From the NCBI RefSeq assembly GCF_011759375.1, contig NZ_JAARML010000004.1, positions 1-64,000 of the forward strand: a stretch of 64,000 nucleotides of DNA, given 5' to 3'. A program made the position numbers and the translations under genes. Under the pieces are notes generated by a model that made no database searches, was not told the DNA's origin, and saw only the letters and a list, made by a program, of their open reading frames with translations. The stretch is from Paraflavitalea devenefica (GTDB taxonomy: Bacteria; Bacteroidota; Bacteroidia; Chitinophagales; Chitinophagaceae). This document shows, one piece after another, positions 46,924 to 55,047 of this stretch (its first letter is position 1; each line of letters starts with the position of its first letter).

Positions 46924-48867
46924 CTATAAGCGTGTCAGCCTTGCTACGTAGCCGCCGCCTTTGGTGAGGGGCATGGTGAGTTTGGTGGTGTTGGTGACGG
47001 TGATGGTTTCCTGAGAAAAGTCTTTGGCATTGCGGTCGGCATTGGGGCCGTCTTTCCAGACCTGCATGCGGTATTGGCCTTCGGGCAGGAAAGAACAATC
47101 TAATTCCAGCTCGCGCGGGGTCCAGTCGGTCATGGCGCCCACAAACCAATCGCCATTCGCTGCCTGGCGGGCAATGGCCACATAATCGCCCACCTTTGCC
47201 TGCAGCGGAACGGTATTGGTCCACACCGCCGGCACGGCCTGCAGGAATTCCATGGCCTCCGGCTCGCGGTAGTAATGCGTAGGCATATCGCACAACATCT
47301 GGAGCGGACTTTCATAGATGACATACATGGCCAACTGGTTGCAACGGGTACCCAGCGTAAGCGGCTCGCCCGGCACCGCCGCCCAGGCATTTTTTTGTGC
47401 ATTGAGCATGCCACCGGGCGTGAAGTCCATCGGCCCCGCCGCCATGCGCGTAAAAGGAATGGTGGTCGTATGCTCCGGATCAATAGAACCGGCAAATTTG
47501 CTGATCTCATTGCCCAGCACGCCTTCGGAAGTCATGACATTGGGGTAGGTGCGCAACCAGCCTGTTGGTTTATACGCGCCGTGGAAATCCACCAGCAGGT
47601 GATGCGCTGCGGCTGCCTTGGATACTTTCTCGTAGTAGTTGACCATGTCCTGGTCGTCGCGCTGCATAAAATCAACCTTAATGCCTTTGATGCCCCATTG
47701 CTGAAAAAGGGGCAGGATGGTATCGAGCTGCTTATCGAGCACCAGCCAGCTTGTCCACAGTAAGATATCTACTTTCCTGGCGCGGGCATAGGCCACCAGC
47801 TCTTCTACGTTGATACCGGGCGATTGCTTCAGCAGGTCGCGGGTGTCGCACCAGCCTTCATCGAGCAGCACGTATTCAATACCGTATTTGGCGGCAAAGT
47901 CGATGTAGTATTTGTAGGTATCATTGTTGATGCCGGCGCGGAAATTGACGCCATAAACGTTGTTGTAATGCCACCAGTCCCACTGCACTTTGCCGGGCTT
48001 CACCCAACTGTAATCGCCGGTAGCAGGACGGCCCAATTGATATGGCAACTGGTTGGTGAGCATATCTTTATCCGTGCGCGCGATCATGACGATGCGCCAG
48101 GGAAAGGCTTGCGGTCCGCTGATGCGGGCTATGAAATCTTCGCGACTGTTCACGCGCTCATCCCTATCGCTGGTAATCTTTTTCTCTTTGGGATAATGGG
48201 GGAATACGCCCTGTACTTGTCCATTGCCTTTGCCGCGCAGCCAAAGCCCGGCATAGTTGAACAAGTCAGCTTCTGTAATGAGCAACTTGGCGCCTTTCAC
48301 GTCAAACAGCGCCGGCAGACTGGCCAGCTTTTTTTCATCGATGCTGTCAATGCGGTAGTTTTTATACTGCCGTTCATTGTGGCTGAAGAAACTTTCTTCC
48401 TGGGGGTACCAGGCACGGCCATCAGCATCCATGCCAAAGAGGGCTTGCTCATTTAATACCGTATACGCTGTTTTATGGTTGGCGATCCAGTGCCAGGCAA
48501 TGCCATTGTTGTAGGCCCGCCATTCGAGGCTGAGGCCATTAGAGAAGTCAATGTGTAATTGGTTGTAGTGGTCGTGGAGTTCAGCTGACTTTTGTTGTAC
48601 AACAGGTTTTAGAATTTCATCTTTAGCAGTTATTTGCGCTTTGCTCACTTTCCATTGGGCGTTTTTATCGGCAGTGGTGTGGAAGGTGATGGGAGCAGTC
48701 GTCATAAGCTCTTTGCCGTCGAGGGAGACGGCATATGTGATGCTGTCGGTGATGGATAGGTTTATTACAATGGTTTTGTCGGGAGAAGACAATGTGTACT
48801 TCTTTTGGGCAAAAGCGTGGCTTATGCAGCTTATTAAGCAGCTGCAGGCAATGATGTGTTTTAGCAT
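46924..48867 (-). CDS. Glycoside hydrolase family 97 (alpha-galactosidase/alpha-glucosidase)
   Basis: A 647-aa periplasmic enzyme with a signal peptide (MLKHIIACSCLISCISHAFA). GH97 features in order: N-terminal beta-sandwich (about 20-270, WKVSKAQITAKDEIL, WRAYNNGIAWHW), TIM barrel (WDWWHYNNVYGVNF, YVLLDEGWC, IKVDFMQRDDQ) and C-terminal beta domain. The Asp in KVDFM sits where retaining GH97 alpha-galactosidases have their nucleophile, so a retaining alpha-galactosidase is more likely than a SusB-type inverting glucosidase (inference). The start at 48867 gives the signal peptide; 98 in-frame upstream codons translate repeat hairpins and are rejected. It is last in the mannan operon. Confidence 0.88.
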   Translation of the reverse strand: MLKHIIACSCLISCISHAFAQKKYTLSSPDKTIVINLSITDSITYAVSLDGKELMTTAPITFHTTADKNAQWKVSKAQITAKDEILKPVVQQKSAELHDHYNQLHIDFSNGLSLEWRAYNNGIAWHWIANHKTAYTVLNEQALFGMDADGRAWYPQEESFFSHNERQYKNYRIDSIDEKKLASLPALFDVKGAKLLITEADLFNYAGLWLRGKGNGQVQGVFPHYPKEKKITSDRDERVNSREDFIARISGPQAFPWRIVMIARTDKDMLTNQLPYQLGRPATGDYSWVKPGKVQWDWWHYNNVYGVNFRAGINNDTYKYYIDFAAKYGIEYVLLDEGWCDTRDLLKQSPGINVEELVAYARARKVDILLWTSWLVLDKQLDTILPLFQQWGIKGIKVDFMQRDDQDMVNYYEKVSKAAAAHHLLVDFHGAYKPTGWLRTYPNVMTSEGVLGNEISKFAGSIDPEHTTTIPFTRMAAGPMDFTPGGMLNAQKNAWAAVPGEPLTLGTRCNQLAMYVIYESPLQMLCDMPTHYYREPEAMEFLQAVPAVWTNTVPLQAKVGDYVAIARQAANGDWFVGAMTDWTPRELELDCSFLPEGQYRMQVWKDGPNADRNAKDFSQETITVTNTTKLTMPLTKGGGYVARLTRL

Positions 48868-48897
48868 GCGTGTATTTTTGTTATCCAGTATTAGGGC

Positions 48898-48966
48898 CGG
48901 TAAGACGGAAAGGCAGGAAGAAAAACCTTTGCGTCTTACCGCCTTCCTCCGAAGGAGTCCTTCGGA
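48898..48966. repeat. Two strong hairpins in the GH125-GH97 gap
   Basis: Hairpin 1: 48898-48907 with 48932-48941 (ten pairs), continued by AAAGG/CCTTT. Hairpin 2: nine pairs, 48948-48956 with 48958-48966, separated by one base. They fill most of the 103-bp gap between two genes of the same operon. They may stabilise or terminate part of the transcript, or be repeat insertions. Confidence 0.6.
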
Positions 48967-48970
48967 CCGG

Positions 48971-50419
48971 CTATACCAATAATGCCGGTTTTTCTTTGTA
49001 GGTTTTCCAGAGGAATTCACCGAAGAGGGTGTTTGCCCAGGCGAACCATTTGCGGGTAAAGTTTTTGGGATCGTCTTTGTGGTAGGCCTCATGCATGAAA
49101 CCCGTATCGCCATGCGTCTTTTGCAATAAGCTGATACAAGCCTTGATCTCTGCGGCATCATTGCTCGTCAGCCCACGCATAGTGATGGCCATGGGCCAGA
49201 TCATGTCCTGTCCCACGTGCGGACCACCTATCCCCTCTCCCGCTGTTCCCTTGAAGAAGAAAGGATTCTCCGCACTCAATACCAACCGGCGCGTATTGCG
49301 ATAGATCGGATCCGTATTTTTCACCGCCCCCAGGTAAGGCAGGGCCAACAGGCTGGGCACATTGGCATCGTCCATGAGGTTGTAGCTGCCAAAACCATTG
49401 ACCTCATAGGCATATACTTTACCAAAGGTCTTGTGCTCTACAATAGCATGTTGCAGTAAAGCCTTCTCTACTTCCGCGGCCAGCGCTCTTAACTCCCCGG
49501 CTGTTTTGGTATCCTTCGCAATAGCCGTGATCATCTCCGCCGCCTGCCGCAGGCTGGTGACCGCAAAGAAATTGGACGGAATGAGAAAGGAATAGACCGT
49601 TGCATCATCGCTGGGACGGAAGGCAGAACAGATGAGCCCTACCGGCTTCACGGGATAACCATAACCATTCATGGGCAGGGTATCGGTAGCAAAAGGCGTG
49701 GTACGCTGGAATTTGTATTTGCCATTGCCCGTTTTCCGTTGCTGATCGCGGAAGGTATCATAGACCGCCTTGATGGCCTGCTGCCACTGGCTGTCGAACG
49801 GCGCCGTATCGCCGGTGAGCTTCCAGTAGTGATAGGCCAGACGGATGGGATAACATAAGGAATCAATTTCCCACTTGCGCTCATGCACACCGGGTTTCAT
49901 ATCGGTATGGTCTTTGGTCCACTCCCCTCTTTTTTCGGGATCATTGTAAAACGCATTGGCATAGGGATCTTTGAGGATGCAGGCCGTTTGGTGATTGATA
50001 ACACCCGCCACCAGCAACTGCAACGGCTTATCTTCTTTCATGAACTGCAGGTAGGGCCATACCTGCGCGCTGCTGTCGCGCAGCCACATGGCATCAATAT
50101 CGCCGGTGATGACGTAGGTATCGGGACGGCCGTCTTTGGTGGTATGGAAGACGGTGGTATCGAGAGTATTGGGGAAACAGTTCTCAAATAACCAGGCCAG
50201 TTCGGGCTGCTTTACTTTGGCTTTGAATTCGGTGATGGCTTTTTCCACCGCCGCACTGGAGAAGTTGCGTTTGCCGGCAGGGACGCGGACAGTGGGGAAT
50301 TGATCCAATGCCGCAGCGTCCGTCGCCTCCGCTGAAGCTCCGGCGAGAGACACTGCGGGGAAGATGAATAAGCCGGCGCTGGCGAGGCTTGTTTGCTGTA
50401 AGAATGTTCTTCTTTTCAT
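48971..50419 (-). CDS. Glycoside hydrolase family 125 (exo-alpha-1,6-mannosidase)
   Basis: A 482-aa metal-independent alpha-mannosidase (former DUF1237). Typical motifs: GDIDAMWLRDSSAQVWPYL, KDPYANAFYND, HERKWEIDSLCYPIRLAYHYW, ICSAFRPSDDATVYSFLIPSN and GGPHVGQDMIWP. Family enzymes release mannose from alpha-1,6-linked mannosides. The N-terminus (MKRRTFLQQTSLASAG) looks like a twin-arginine-like signal with RR. Unusually, residues of about 21-36 (FPAVSLA followed by GASAEATDAA) are encoded by a palindromic repeat (50311-50358) that also occurs in the next gene and between genes. GH76 lies two genes upstream, fitting alpha-mannan breakdown. Confidence 0.92.
   Translation of the reverse strand: MKRRTFLQQTSLASAGLFIFPAVSLAGASAEATDAAALDQFPTVRVPAGKRNFSSAAVEKAITEFKAKVKQPELAWLFENCFPNTLDTTVFHTTKDGRPDTYVITGDIDAMWLRDSSAQVWPYLQFMKEDKPLQLLVAGVINHQTACILKDPYANAFYNDPEKRGEWTKDHTDMKPGVHERKWEIDSLCYPIRLAYHYWKLTGDTAPFDSQWQQAIKAVYDTFRDQQRKTGNGKYKFQRTTPFATDTLPMNGYGYPVKPVGLICSAFRPSDDATVYSFLIPSNFFAVTSLRQAAEMITAIAKDTKTAGELRALAAEVEKALLQHAIVEHKTFGKVYAYEVNGFGSYNLMDDANVPSLLALPYLGAVKNTDPIYRNTRRLVLSAENPFFFKGTAGEGIGGPHVGQDMIWPMAITMRGLTSNDAAEIKACISLLQKTHGDTGFMHEAYHKDDPKNFTRKWFAWANTLFGEFLWKTYKEKPALLV
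50311..50358. repeat. Palindromic repeat family 1, copy 1 (inside GH125 gene)
   Basis: Ends CCGCAGCGTC (50311-50320) and GACACTGCGG (50349-50358), with inner TCGCC/GGCGA pairing. It lies in frame in the GH125 signal-peptide/mature junction. Confidence 0.85.
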
Positions 50420-50514
50420 AATGCAAGGGTTGTATAGCTTACTAATTTTTTAACGGAATGGTTTATCTATACCGTTTTAGCTGCTAAGATAAGGATTCTT
50501 CTTTTCCTATTACT

Positions 50515-50542
50515 GGTTCGTGAGGACACGAACCAGGGCGGG
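50515..50542. repeat. Palindromic repeat family 2, copy 1
   Basis: GGTTCGTGAGGACACGAACC (eight-pair hairpin) followed by AGGGCGGG, in the gap between the GH105 fusion and GH125 genes. The same sequence recurs at 62709. Confidence 0.8.
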
Positions 50543-50551
50543 TAGGACCAC

Positions 50552-53500
50552 TCACTTCTCCAACAGCGCATAGACGCACCACAATACCGGGGCCTGGCCG
50601 TGCATGTCGCCGGTGATGCGGCGGCGGTCAAGGTAGTATTGGCGGTCGTTCTTTTTGTTGGTGCCCTCGCATACTTCCCGTACATCGCCCTGCTCATCGA
50701 TGCAGGATACCAGCGCCAGCCATCCCTTGCGGGCTACGGGCTCGTATTCCTTTTTATCGAGCCAGCCCTTTTTTACTCCCGTAATGAGGGCATAGGTAAA
50801 CATGCCTGTACAGGAACTCTCGGCCCAGGAACCGGGATCATCTACCAACTGACCCCACATCCCATCTGCCCGCTGGTACTGTTTGAGCGTAGTCATCATG
50901 GTACGGTAAGCCTGCAGGATGCGCGGGTAATGCGGATTGTCTTTAGGCAGTGAACGCAAGAGCTCCGTCATACCGGCGGCCATCCAGCCATTACCCCGTC
51001 CCCAAAAGAAAGGTACATCCTTCGCATGAAAGAAGAGCCCATTGGATTGCTGGATGCTATCGAGGTACAGTGCCATTTCCTGCGCGGCCCGGTCAATGTA
51101 TTTCCGGTCGCCGGTAATACGGAAGGCCTGCGCCTGTATGGCCGTGATCATGTACATATCATCAATCCACAACCGCGTTTGCCAGGTATACCCTTTATCC
51201 AGTAGGGCACGGTATTCAGGCTTCTCGTTGGCCGGCATGTTCCATTGCTCATCGGCAAACCATTTGCCCATACTCCCGTAGATGGTATTGCCCGTTTGCC
51301 GGTATAGTTCCAATGGCAAGGTACCAAATACGGTATGATCTACATGATCGGGTTTCGGCTGCAACCTGTTCTTTTCATACAACAAGGGCAGGAAGCGGTC
51401 TTCCAGCTTTGCTGTTAATGCCTTGTCCTTTGTAAGGCCCGCCACGCGCAGCGCGCCATACCAGGTACAAACTTCCGAATAGGTGATAGCACCCGGCGGC
51501 CCCGGCATGCCGAAGTTGGTATGCGGCGTAACAAGATACCGATCGGTGATCCGCTTACCTACTTCCTGGGGCGCAGCACCTTTGGGCCAGCTCTTTAATC
51601 CGCCCCGCTCCTGTGAGACGGTCAACTCCGTGTGTACCGTTATGGGTGTACGGACAATTCTTTTGCCGCTGGTAAAATCAAGGACCAGTTCCTCCTTGTT
51701 GCGGCTGATGGTGAGCTGAGGCGCTGTAAAGGGAACACGGGAATATTGGTTTTCAAAGCGGGGATATTTATCCAGCGGGATGTGCGCTCCTTTGACGGTA
51801 AAGGGAGCCGACCAGCCAAATTGCACAGCGCCCAGCGAAGGAGAGGCATAGCTGACGGCCAATGAATCGCCTTGTACGGTAGCGGCACTGATGGCATTGA
51901 TGAAGGCTGTAAAACTTTTCCACTGGCTTTGTGCTCCCATTTCACAGATCCAGGCATTATCAGGCGATGTAGTTCTTAACTCAACGGGTTGCCCTTCTTT
52001 GTTGTGCTCCCATTGCACCGGATGCTGGGAATATAAAGCGAGGTAGCCGTTGTTCTTCCGGGCAAAGACCCAATGGCCTTTTTCCACTACTTCATCAAAG
52101 GCGTGCTTCGGGAAGTAAGCATGCGAGAAAGGCAGGGCCGCATTGGGAGCAATATGATAGATACTGATGAGTACATTGTTGTATTGCGCGGCCCTGGGCA
52201 GGGTGGCATTGCCGGCCCAACAGTTGGGCGCTATGCCTTCGGGATCGCGCGAGCCGGGATGGTTGGTAAAGACGATGGCTTCTGCCCCCATGGTGGCCTG
52301 CCAGATGTGCTGCTGGTAACCCGCACTGCCCGGCCGGTAATCCTGTGTACAACTCAACATATAATCGGGCGTGCGCAGGGTTTCAATATTGGCTTCGGAC
52401 AAGGCAAAGCGGTCGAGCCGGGGGTTGATGACCTTGCCATATTGCTGCACCTGCTTCTCATATTGCTGTAGGTAGTGCTGGTAGTTTTTATAGGGCCAGG
52501 TATTGTATTTCTCCGACAACTGTTTAGACATGTTAATGACCAGTGGATGGATAAATTCCTGCATGCCCCAGAAGAGGTGTGTATCCAGTTCATCGTCGTA
52601 TTTGAGTCCGTAGCCGGCGGCTTCTTCCACGTTGATGCTTTGGCGTTGCCGCGTGCGGATGGTTTGGGTGTAATCCGTAGCGATGGACTGAATGAGCTCC
52701 GGACAACGGTAGGCACTGGTAGCGAGTGACACGGCGCCGAGCGATACCGGTGAATGGAAAACACCTACGCCAAAGAGCAACTTCATAGCGGAAGCCGTGG
52801 ATTCCTGCGTGCCATGGCGGATGGGGATGGAATACGCGCGGCCATGCGTGGAACCAAATGTGCCCTGGTAGTTGTTGAGGCTCATATCATACATCAACAC
52901 ATCGAGCAATAAACCGGCGCGGGCGCGAATGGCGGCGTCTTCGGCAAAGTCGTATAGGTTGGCCAGGATCATGATGTCTACATCATAATAGGCATTGGAC
53001 AGCCATTCACTGAAACCAAAGCGGCTGCGGAAATTAAGCCAGCGGTCCAATCGTTCTTTAGCATGTGCCGTATGTTGCCTGCCATCCATGCCATTGGTGA
53101 AAAGCTGGGTGGCCAGTAATTGTCCGGCCAGCAGTTCATTGCTGTGGTAGAGTCCCTGGTGGTTCTCGGTATGGTAACAACGGTATTGAATGTCTTGCCG
53201 CGGATCATCCCACCAGTATTTGAAATCGAGCAGGCATTTTTCGATGTCTTTTACCAGCGCCGGAGAAAGCTGCGGCTGACGCCGGTGCAGGTATAGTAAC
53301 CGGGCGAGCCCGCCAATGGTGAAATCATTGCAGTCTTTCCCGGTATACACAAAGGCAATGCCTTCGCGGATGATGGATTCGTTGACCGGCAGTCCCAGCT
53401 CCAGCCGGGCGATCTGGCTGAATACGCCATCGCGTCCGCCGGTGTGGTCGTTGGCGGCGCAGTATTGGAGATAGGCGGTGCGGCGCTTGGACGCAGCGTC

Positions 53501-53692
53501 TTCTTGCTGTTGCGGGGCGACTGGTGGAGTTTGGGCCAAAGGCCCAGGAATAGAGTTGCGAGACTGCAAGTCTCGCAGAGCGGCGTCCTTTGCCGCAGTG
53601 TCCGTCGCCTCCGCTGAAGCTTCCCGCTGATGCGGGACAAGGTCGGCGAGAGACACTGCGGGGAATATCAATAAAAATAATAATTGTTTCAT
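50552..53692 (-). CDS. Bipartite enzyme: heparinase/lyase-like N-terminal half + GH88/105 unsaturated glucuronyl hydrolase
   Basis: A 1046-aa secreted protein. The C-terminal third (about 690-1046) is a GH105-type alpha/alpha barrel: RLWIDDMYM with catalytic Asp844, FFWGRGNGWMAAGM, WAESSCTGMFTYAL and DMHGQAPVLW. This family removes 4,5-unsaturated uronic acids left by polysaccharide lyases. The first 450 mature residues are helical (alpha/alpha-toroid-like, YHTENHQGLYHSNELLAG, GTFGSTHGRAYSIP), followed by a beta-rich part (HWVFARKNNGYLALYS), an order like heparinase/PL8-type lyases. Lyase activity is therefore suspected, not shown. Residues 11-54 are encoded by stacked palindromic repeats. 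The signal peptide is MKQLLFLLIFPAVSLA, its last seven residues repeat-encoded. Confidence 0.82.
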   Translation of the reverse strand: MKQLLFLLIFPAVSLADLVPHQREASAEATDTAAKDAALRDLQSRNSIPGPLAQTPPVAPQQQEDAASKRRTAYLQYCAANDHTGGRDGVFSQIARLELGLPVNESIIREGIAFVYTGKDCNDFTIGGLARLLYLHRRQPQLSPALVKDIEKCLLDFKYWWDDPRQDIQYRCYHTENHQGLYHSNELLAGQLLATQLFTNGMDGRQHTAHAKERLDRWLNFRSRFGFSEWLSNAYYDVDIMILANLYDFAEDAAIRARAGLLLDVLMYDMSLNNYQGTFGSTHGRAYSIPIRHGTQESTASAMKLLFGVGVFHSPVSLGAVSLATSAYRCPELIQSIATDYTQTIRTRQRQSINVEEAAGYGLKYDDELDTHLFWGMQEFIHPLVINMSKQLSEKYNTWPYKNYQHYLQQYEKQVQQYGKVINPRLDRFALSEANIETLRTPDYMLSCTQDYRPGSAGYQQHIWQATMGAEAIVFTNHPGSRDPEGIAPNCWAGNATLPRAAQYNNVLISIYHIAPNAALPFSHAYFPKHAFDEVVEKGHWVFARKNNGYLALYSQHPVQWEHNKEGQPVELRTTSPDNAWICEMGAQSQWKSFTAFINAISAATVQGDSLAVSYASPSLGAVQFGWSAPFTVKGAHIPLDKYPRFENQYSRVPFTAPQLTISRNKEELVLDFTSGKRIVRTPITVHTELTVSQERGGLKSWPKGAAPQEVGKRITDRYLVTPHTNFGMPGPPGAITYSEVCTWYGALRVAGLTKDKALTAKLEDRFLPLLYEKNRLQPKPDHVDHTVFGTLPLELYRQTGNTIYGSMGKWFADEQWNMPANEKPEYRALLDKGYTWQTRLWIDDMYMITAIQAQAFRITGDRKYIDRAAQEMALYLDSIQQSNGLFFHAKDVPFFWGRGNGWMAAGMTELLRSLPKDNPHYPRILQAYRTMMTTLKQYQRADGMWGQLVDDPGSWAESSCTGMFTYALITGVKKGWLDKKEYEPVARKGWLALVSCIDEQGDVREVCEGTNKKNDRQYYLDRRRITGDMHGQAPVLWCVYALLEK
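53532..53576. repeat. Two perfect hairpins inside the GH105-fusion N-terminus
   Basis: TGGGCC/GGCCCA (53532-53537 with 53541-53546) and GCGAGACT/AGTCTCGC (53558-53565 with 53569-53576) lie next to repeat family 1 copy 2. They encode residues of about 39-54. Confidence 0.75.
53593..53661. repeat. Palindromic repeat family 1, copy 2 (inside GH105-fusion gene)
   Basis: Perfect ends CCGCAGTGTC (53593-53602) and GACACTGCGG (53652-53661), inner TCGCC/GGCGA, plus a nested TCCCGC/GCGGGA hairpin absent from copy 1. It is in frame and encodes residues 11-33. Confidence 0.88.
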
Positions 53693-53708
53693 TGGGTATT
53701 TTCTTTTG

Positions 53709-53738
53709 CCGCAGCGTCCCTTTCAGGAGACGCTGCGG
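53709..53738. repeat. Palindromic repeat family 1, copy 3 (intergenic)
   Basis: Perfect ten-pair stem CCGCAGCGTC/GACGCTGCGG with a ten-base loop, 17 bp upstream of the GH105-fusion start. Further AT-rich short repeats (ATTCTG/ATCCTG) follow at 53745-53780. Confidence 0.88.
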
Positions 53739-53786
53739 GGAATAGAATTCTGGATTCTGTATCCTGTATTCTATATTCTGTTTTCC

Positions 53787-54932
53787 CTACTTCCACACGC
53801 CCAGCCTTTTCAGTTCATCGATGGCTTCGAGGAGCATGAGGCCGCTGAGCTGGACGGAGCAGTCCAGTTTGGCGGTGGTGGGTTGGGCGCTCCAGTTGGG
53901 GTGAAAGATGAATTCTGGTAAACGGGTGGCCTTGCCCAGCAGGCTTTCGCCGTTGGTTTTCAGGTATTGCAGGTATTGCGATTTGGTGTAGTCATCGAGG
54001 TTACCCAGCAGGATGAGCTGCGTGAAGTAACGGATGAAGATACCTTTGAACAATCCGCCATCACCGGTATTCTCTCCTTTCAATACACCATTGGGCGAGA
54101 ATTTCACCTGGTCGTTCATGACATAGTTGGCAGTGCGGATGGCATCTTTGCGTAGTTGCTCCTCGCCGGTAATGGTATAGAGTTCCAGCGCCCCACCCAG
54201 CCAGGTGCCCTGGTTGTAGGTGAGCACCATGCCTTCATTGAAGTTGCCATAACCATCCCATACAACGCCGCGGGCCGCTTCTACGAGGTTGGCCCTTTGC
54301 CAGGTATAGATCTTTTTGGCCCAGTTGAGGTCGTCCTGGTTATTGTTCAGTTTGTAGAGCCGCACTGCCAGTATGATGGCAGGGCCATTGGAGCAGGCAT
54401 TTTTGGAAGCCGGTGAATTTTTCTCCCACATGATGCCGCCGCCATTGACGGTGGTCCAGCCACCTTTGATGGTGGTCCACAGGGATTCGGCGAGCGTTTT
54501 GTATTTACTATCATTGGTAGCGGCATAGGCCCGTAAGCAGGCCAGCGCCATCCATTCCATATCGTCATAGAAGTTGTTGGTCCACTTGTTGCCATTCTTT
54601 TTGTACATGCCTTCGAGGAGCGCATCCATCTTAGCCGTATAAGTGGCCTCTTTGGTACGGTTGTACCCATCTACCAATACATCCAGCGCATGGGCATTCC
54701 ACCAGTAGTTGAAGCCGGTATGGCCATCATTGTTCTGGTTGTAATATTTTTCATTGACCGACCAGAACTGGGTGTTGAGGGATTGCTGGGCACTATCGGC
54801 AGATTTTGCGTAGTCGAACACCACTGGCTTTATTTCTGGCGGGGTGTTGGGTTTATCGGGATAGCGGTCTTTTTTTTCACAAGCCGTTGTTAATACAATG
54901 CCTGCTAATAGAAGTTTATATGGTAAATGCAT
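53787..54932 (-). CDS. Glycoside hydrolase family 76 (endo-alpha-1,6-mannanase) lipoprotein
   Basis: A 381-aa lipoprotein (lipobox LTTACEK, Cys18), so likely on the outer membrane surface. GH76 alpha/alpha-barrel motifs: FNYWWNAHALDVLVDGY, the catalytic pair Asp123-Asp124 in NNFYDDMEWMALA, GGIMWEKN and TYNQGTWLGGALELY. It should cut internal alpha-1,6-mannosidic bonds, making oligomers for SusC/D uptake. It sits after susE and before the GH105 fusion in the leftward operon. A long repeat (54948-55047) separates it from susE. Confidence 0.93.
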   Translation of the reverse strand: MHLPYKLLLAGIVLTTACEKKDRYPDKPNTPPEIKPVVFDYAKSADSAQQSLNTQFWSVNEKYYNQNNDGHTGFNYWWNAHALDVLVDGYNRTKEATYTAKMDALLEGMYKKNGNKWTNNFYDDMEWMALACLRAYAATNDSKYKTLAESLWTTIKGGWTTVNGGGIMWEKNSPASKNACSNGPAIILAVRLYKLNNNQDDLNWAKKIYTWQRANLVEAARGVVWDGYGNFNEGMVLTYNQGTWLGGALELYTITGEEQLRKDAIRTANYVMNDQVKFSPNGVLKGENTGDGGLFKGIFIRYFTQLILLGNLDDYTKSQYLQYLKTNGESLLGKATRLPEFIFHPNWSAQPTTAKLDCSVQLSGLMLLEAIDELKRLGVWK

Positions 54933-54947
54933 ATTGTTTTTTTAAAA

Positions 54948-55047
54948 GCTAGTGGTGAATGGCGAGTGGGCCTTAGTACGCAGCTCGCTGATTAAGCAGG
55001 TGCATCGAAGCAGATGCCCACTCGCCACTAGCTACTTACCACTTGCC
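54948..55047. repeat. Long inverted-repeat element, copy A
   Basis: GGCGAGTGGGC (54961-54971) pairs with GCCCACTCGCC (55016-55026), and GCTAGT/ACTAGC (54948-54953, 55027-55032) closes the stem. The 3' part ACTTACCACTTGCC (55034-55047) runs into the susE stop. A shorter copy lies inverted at 56206-56245. Confidence 0.75.

Noticed and set aside
47275..47763. 162-codon rightward ORF
   Set aside because: Antisense shadow of the GH97 gene.
48868..49161. N-terminal extension of the GH97 frame
   Set aside because: Translates two hairpin repeats and part of the GH125 3' end; the true signal peptide begins at 48867.
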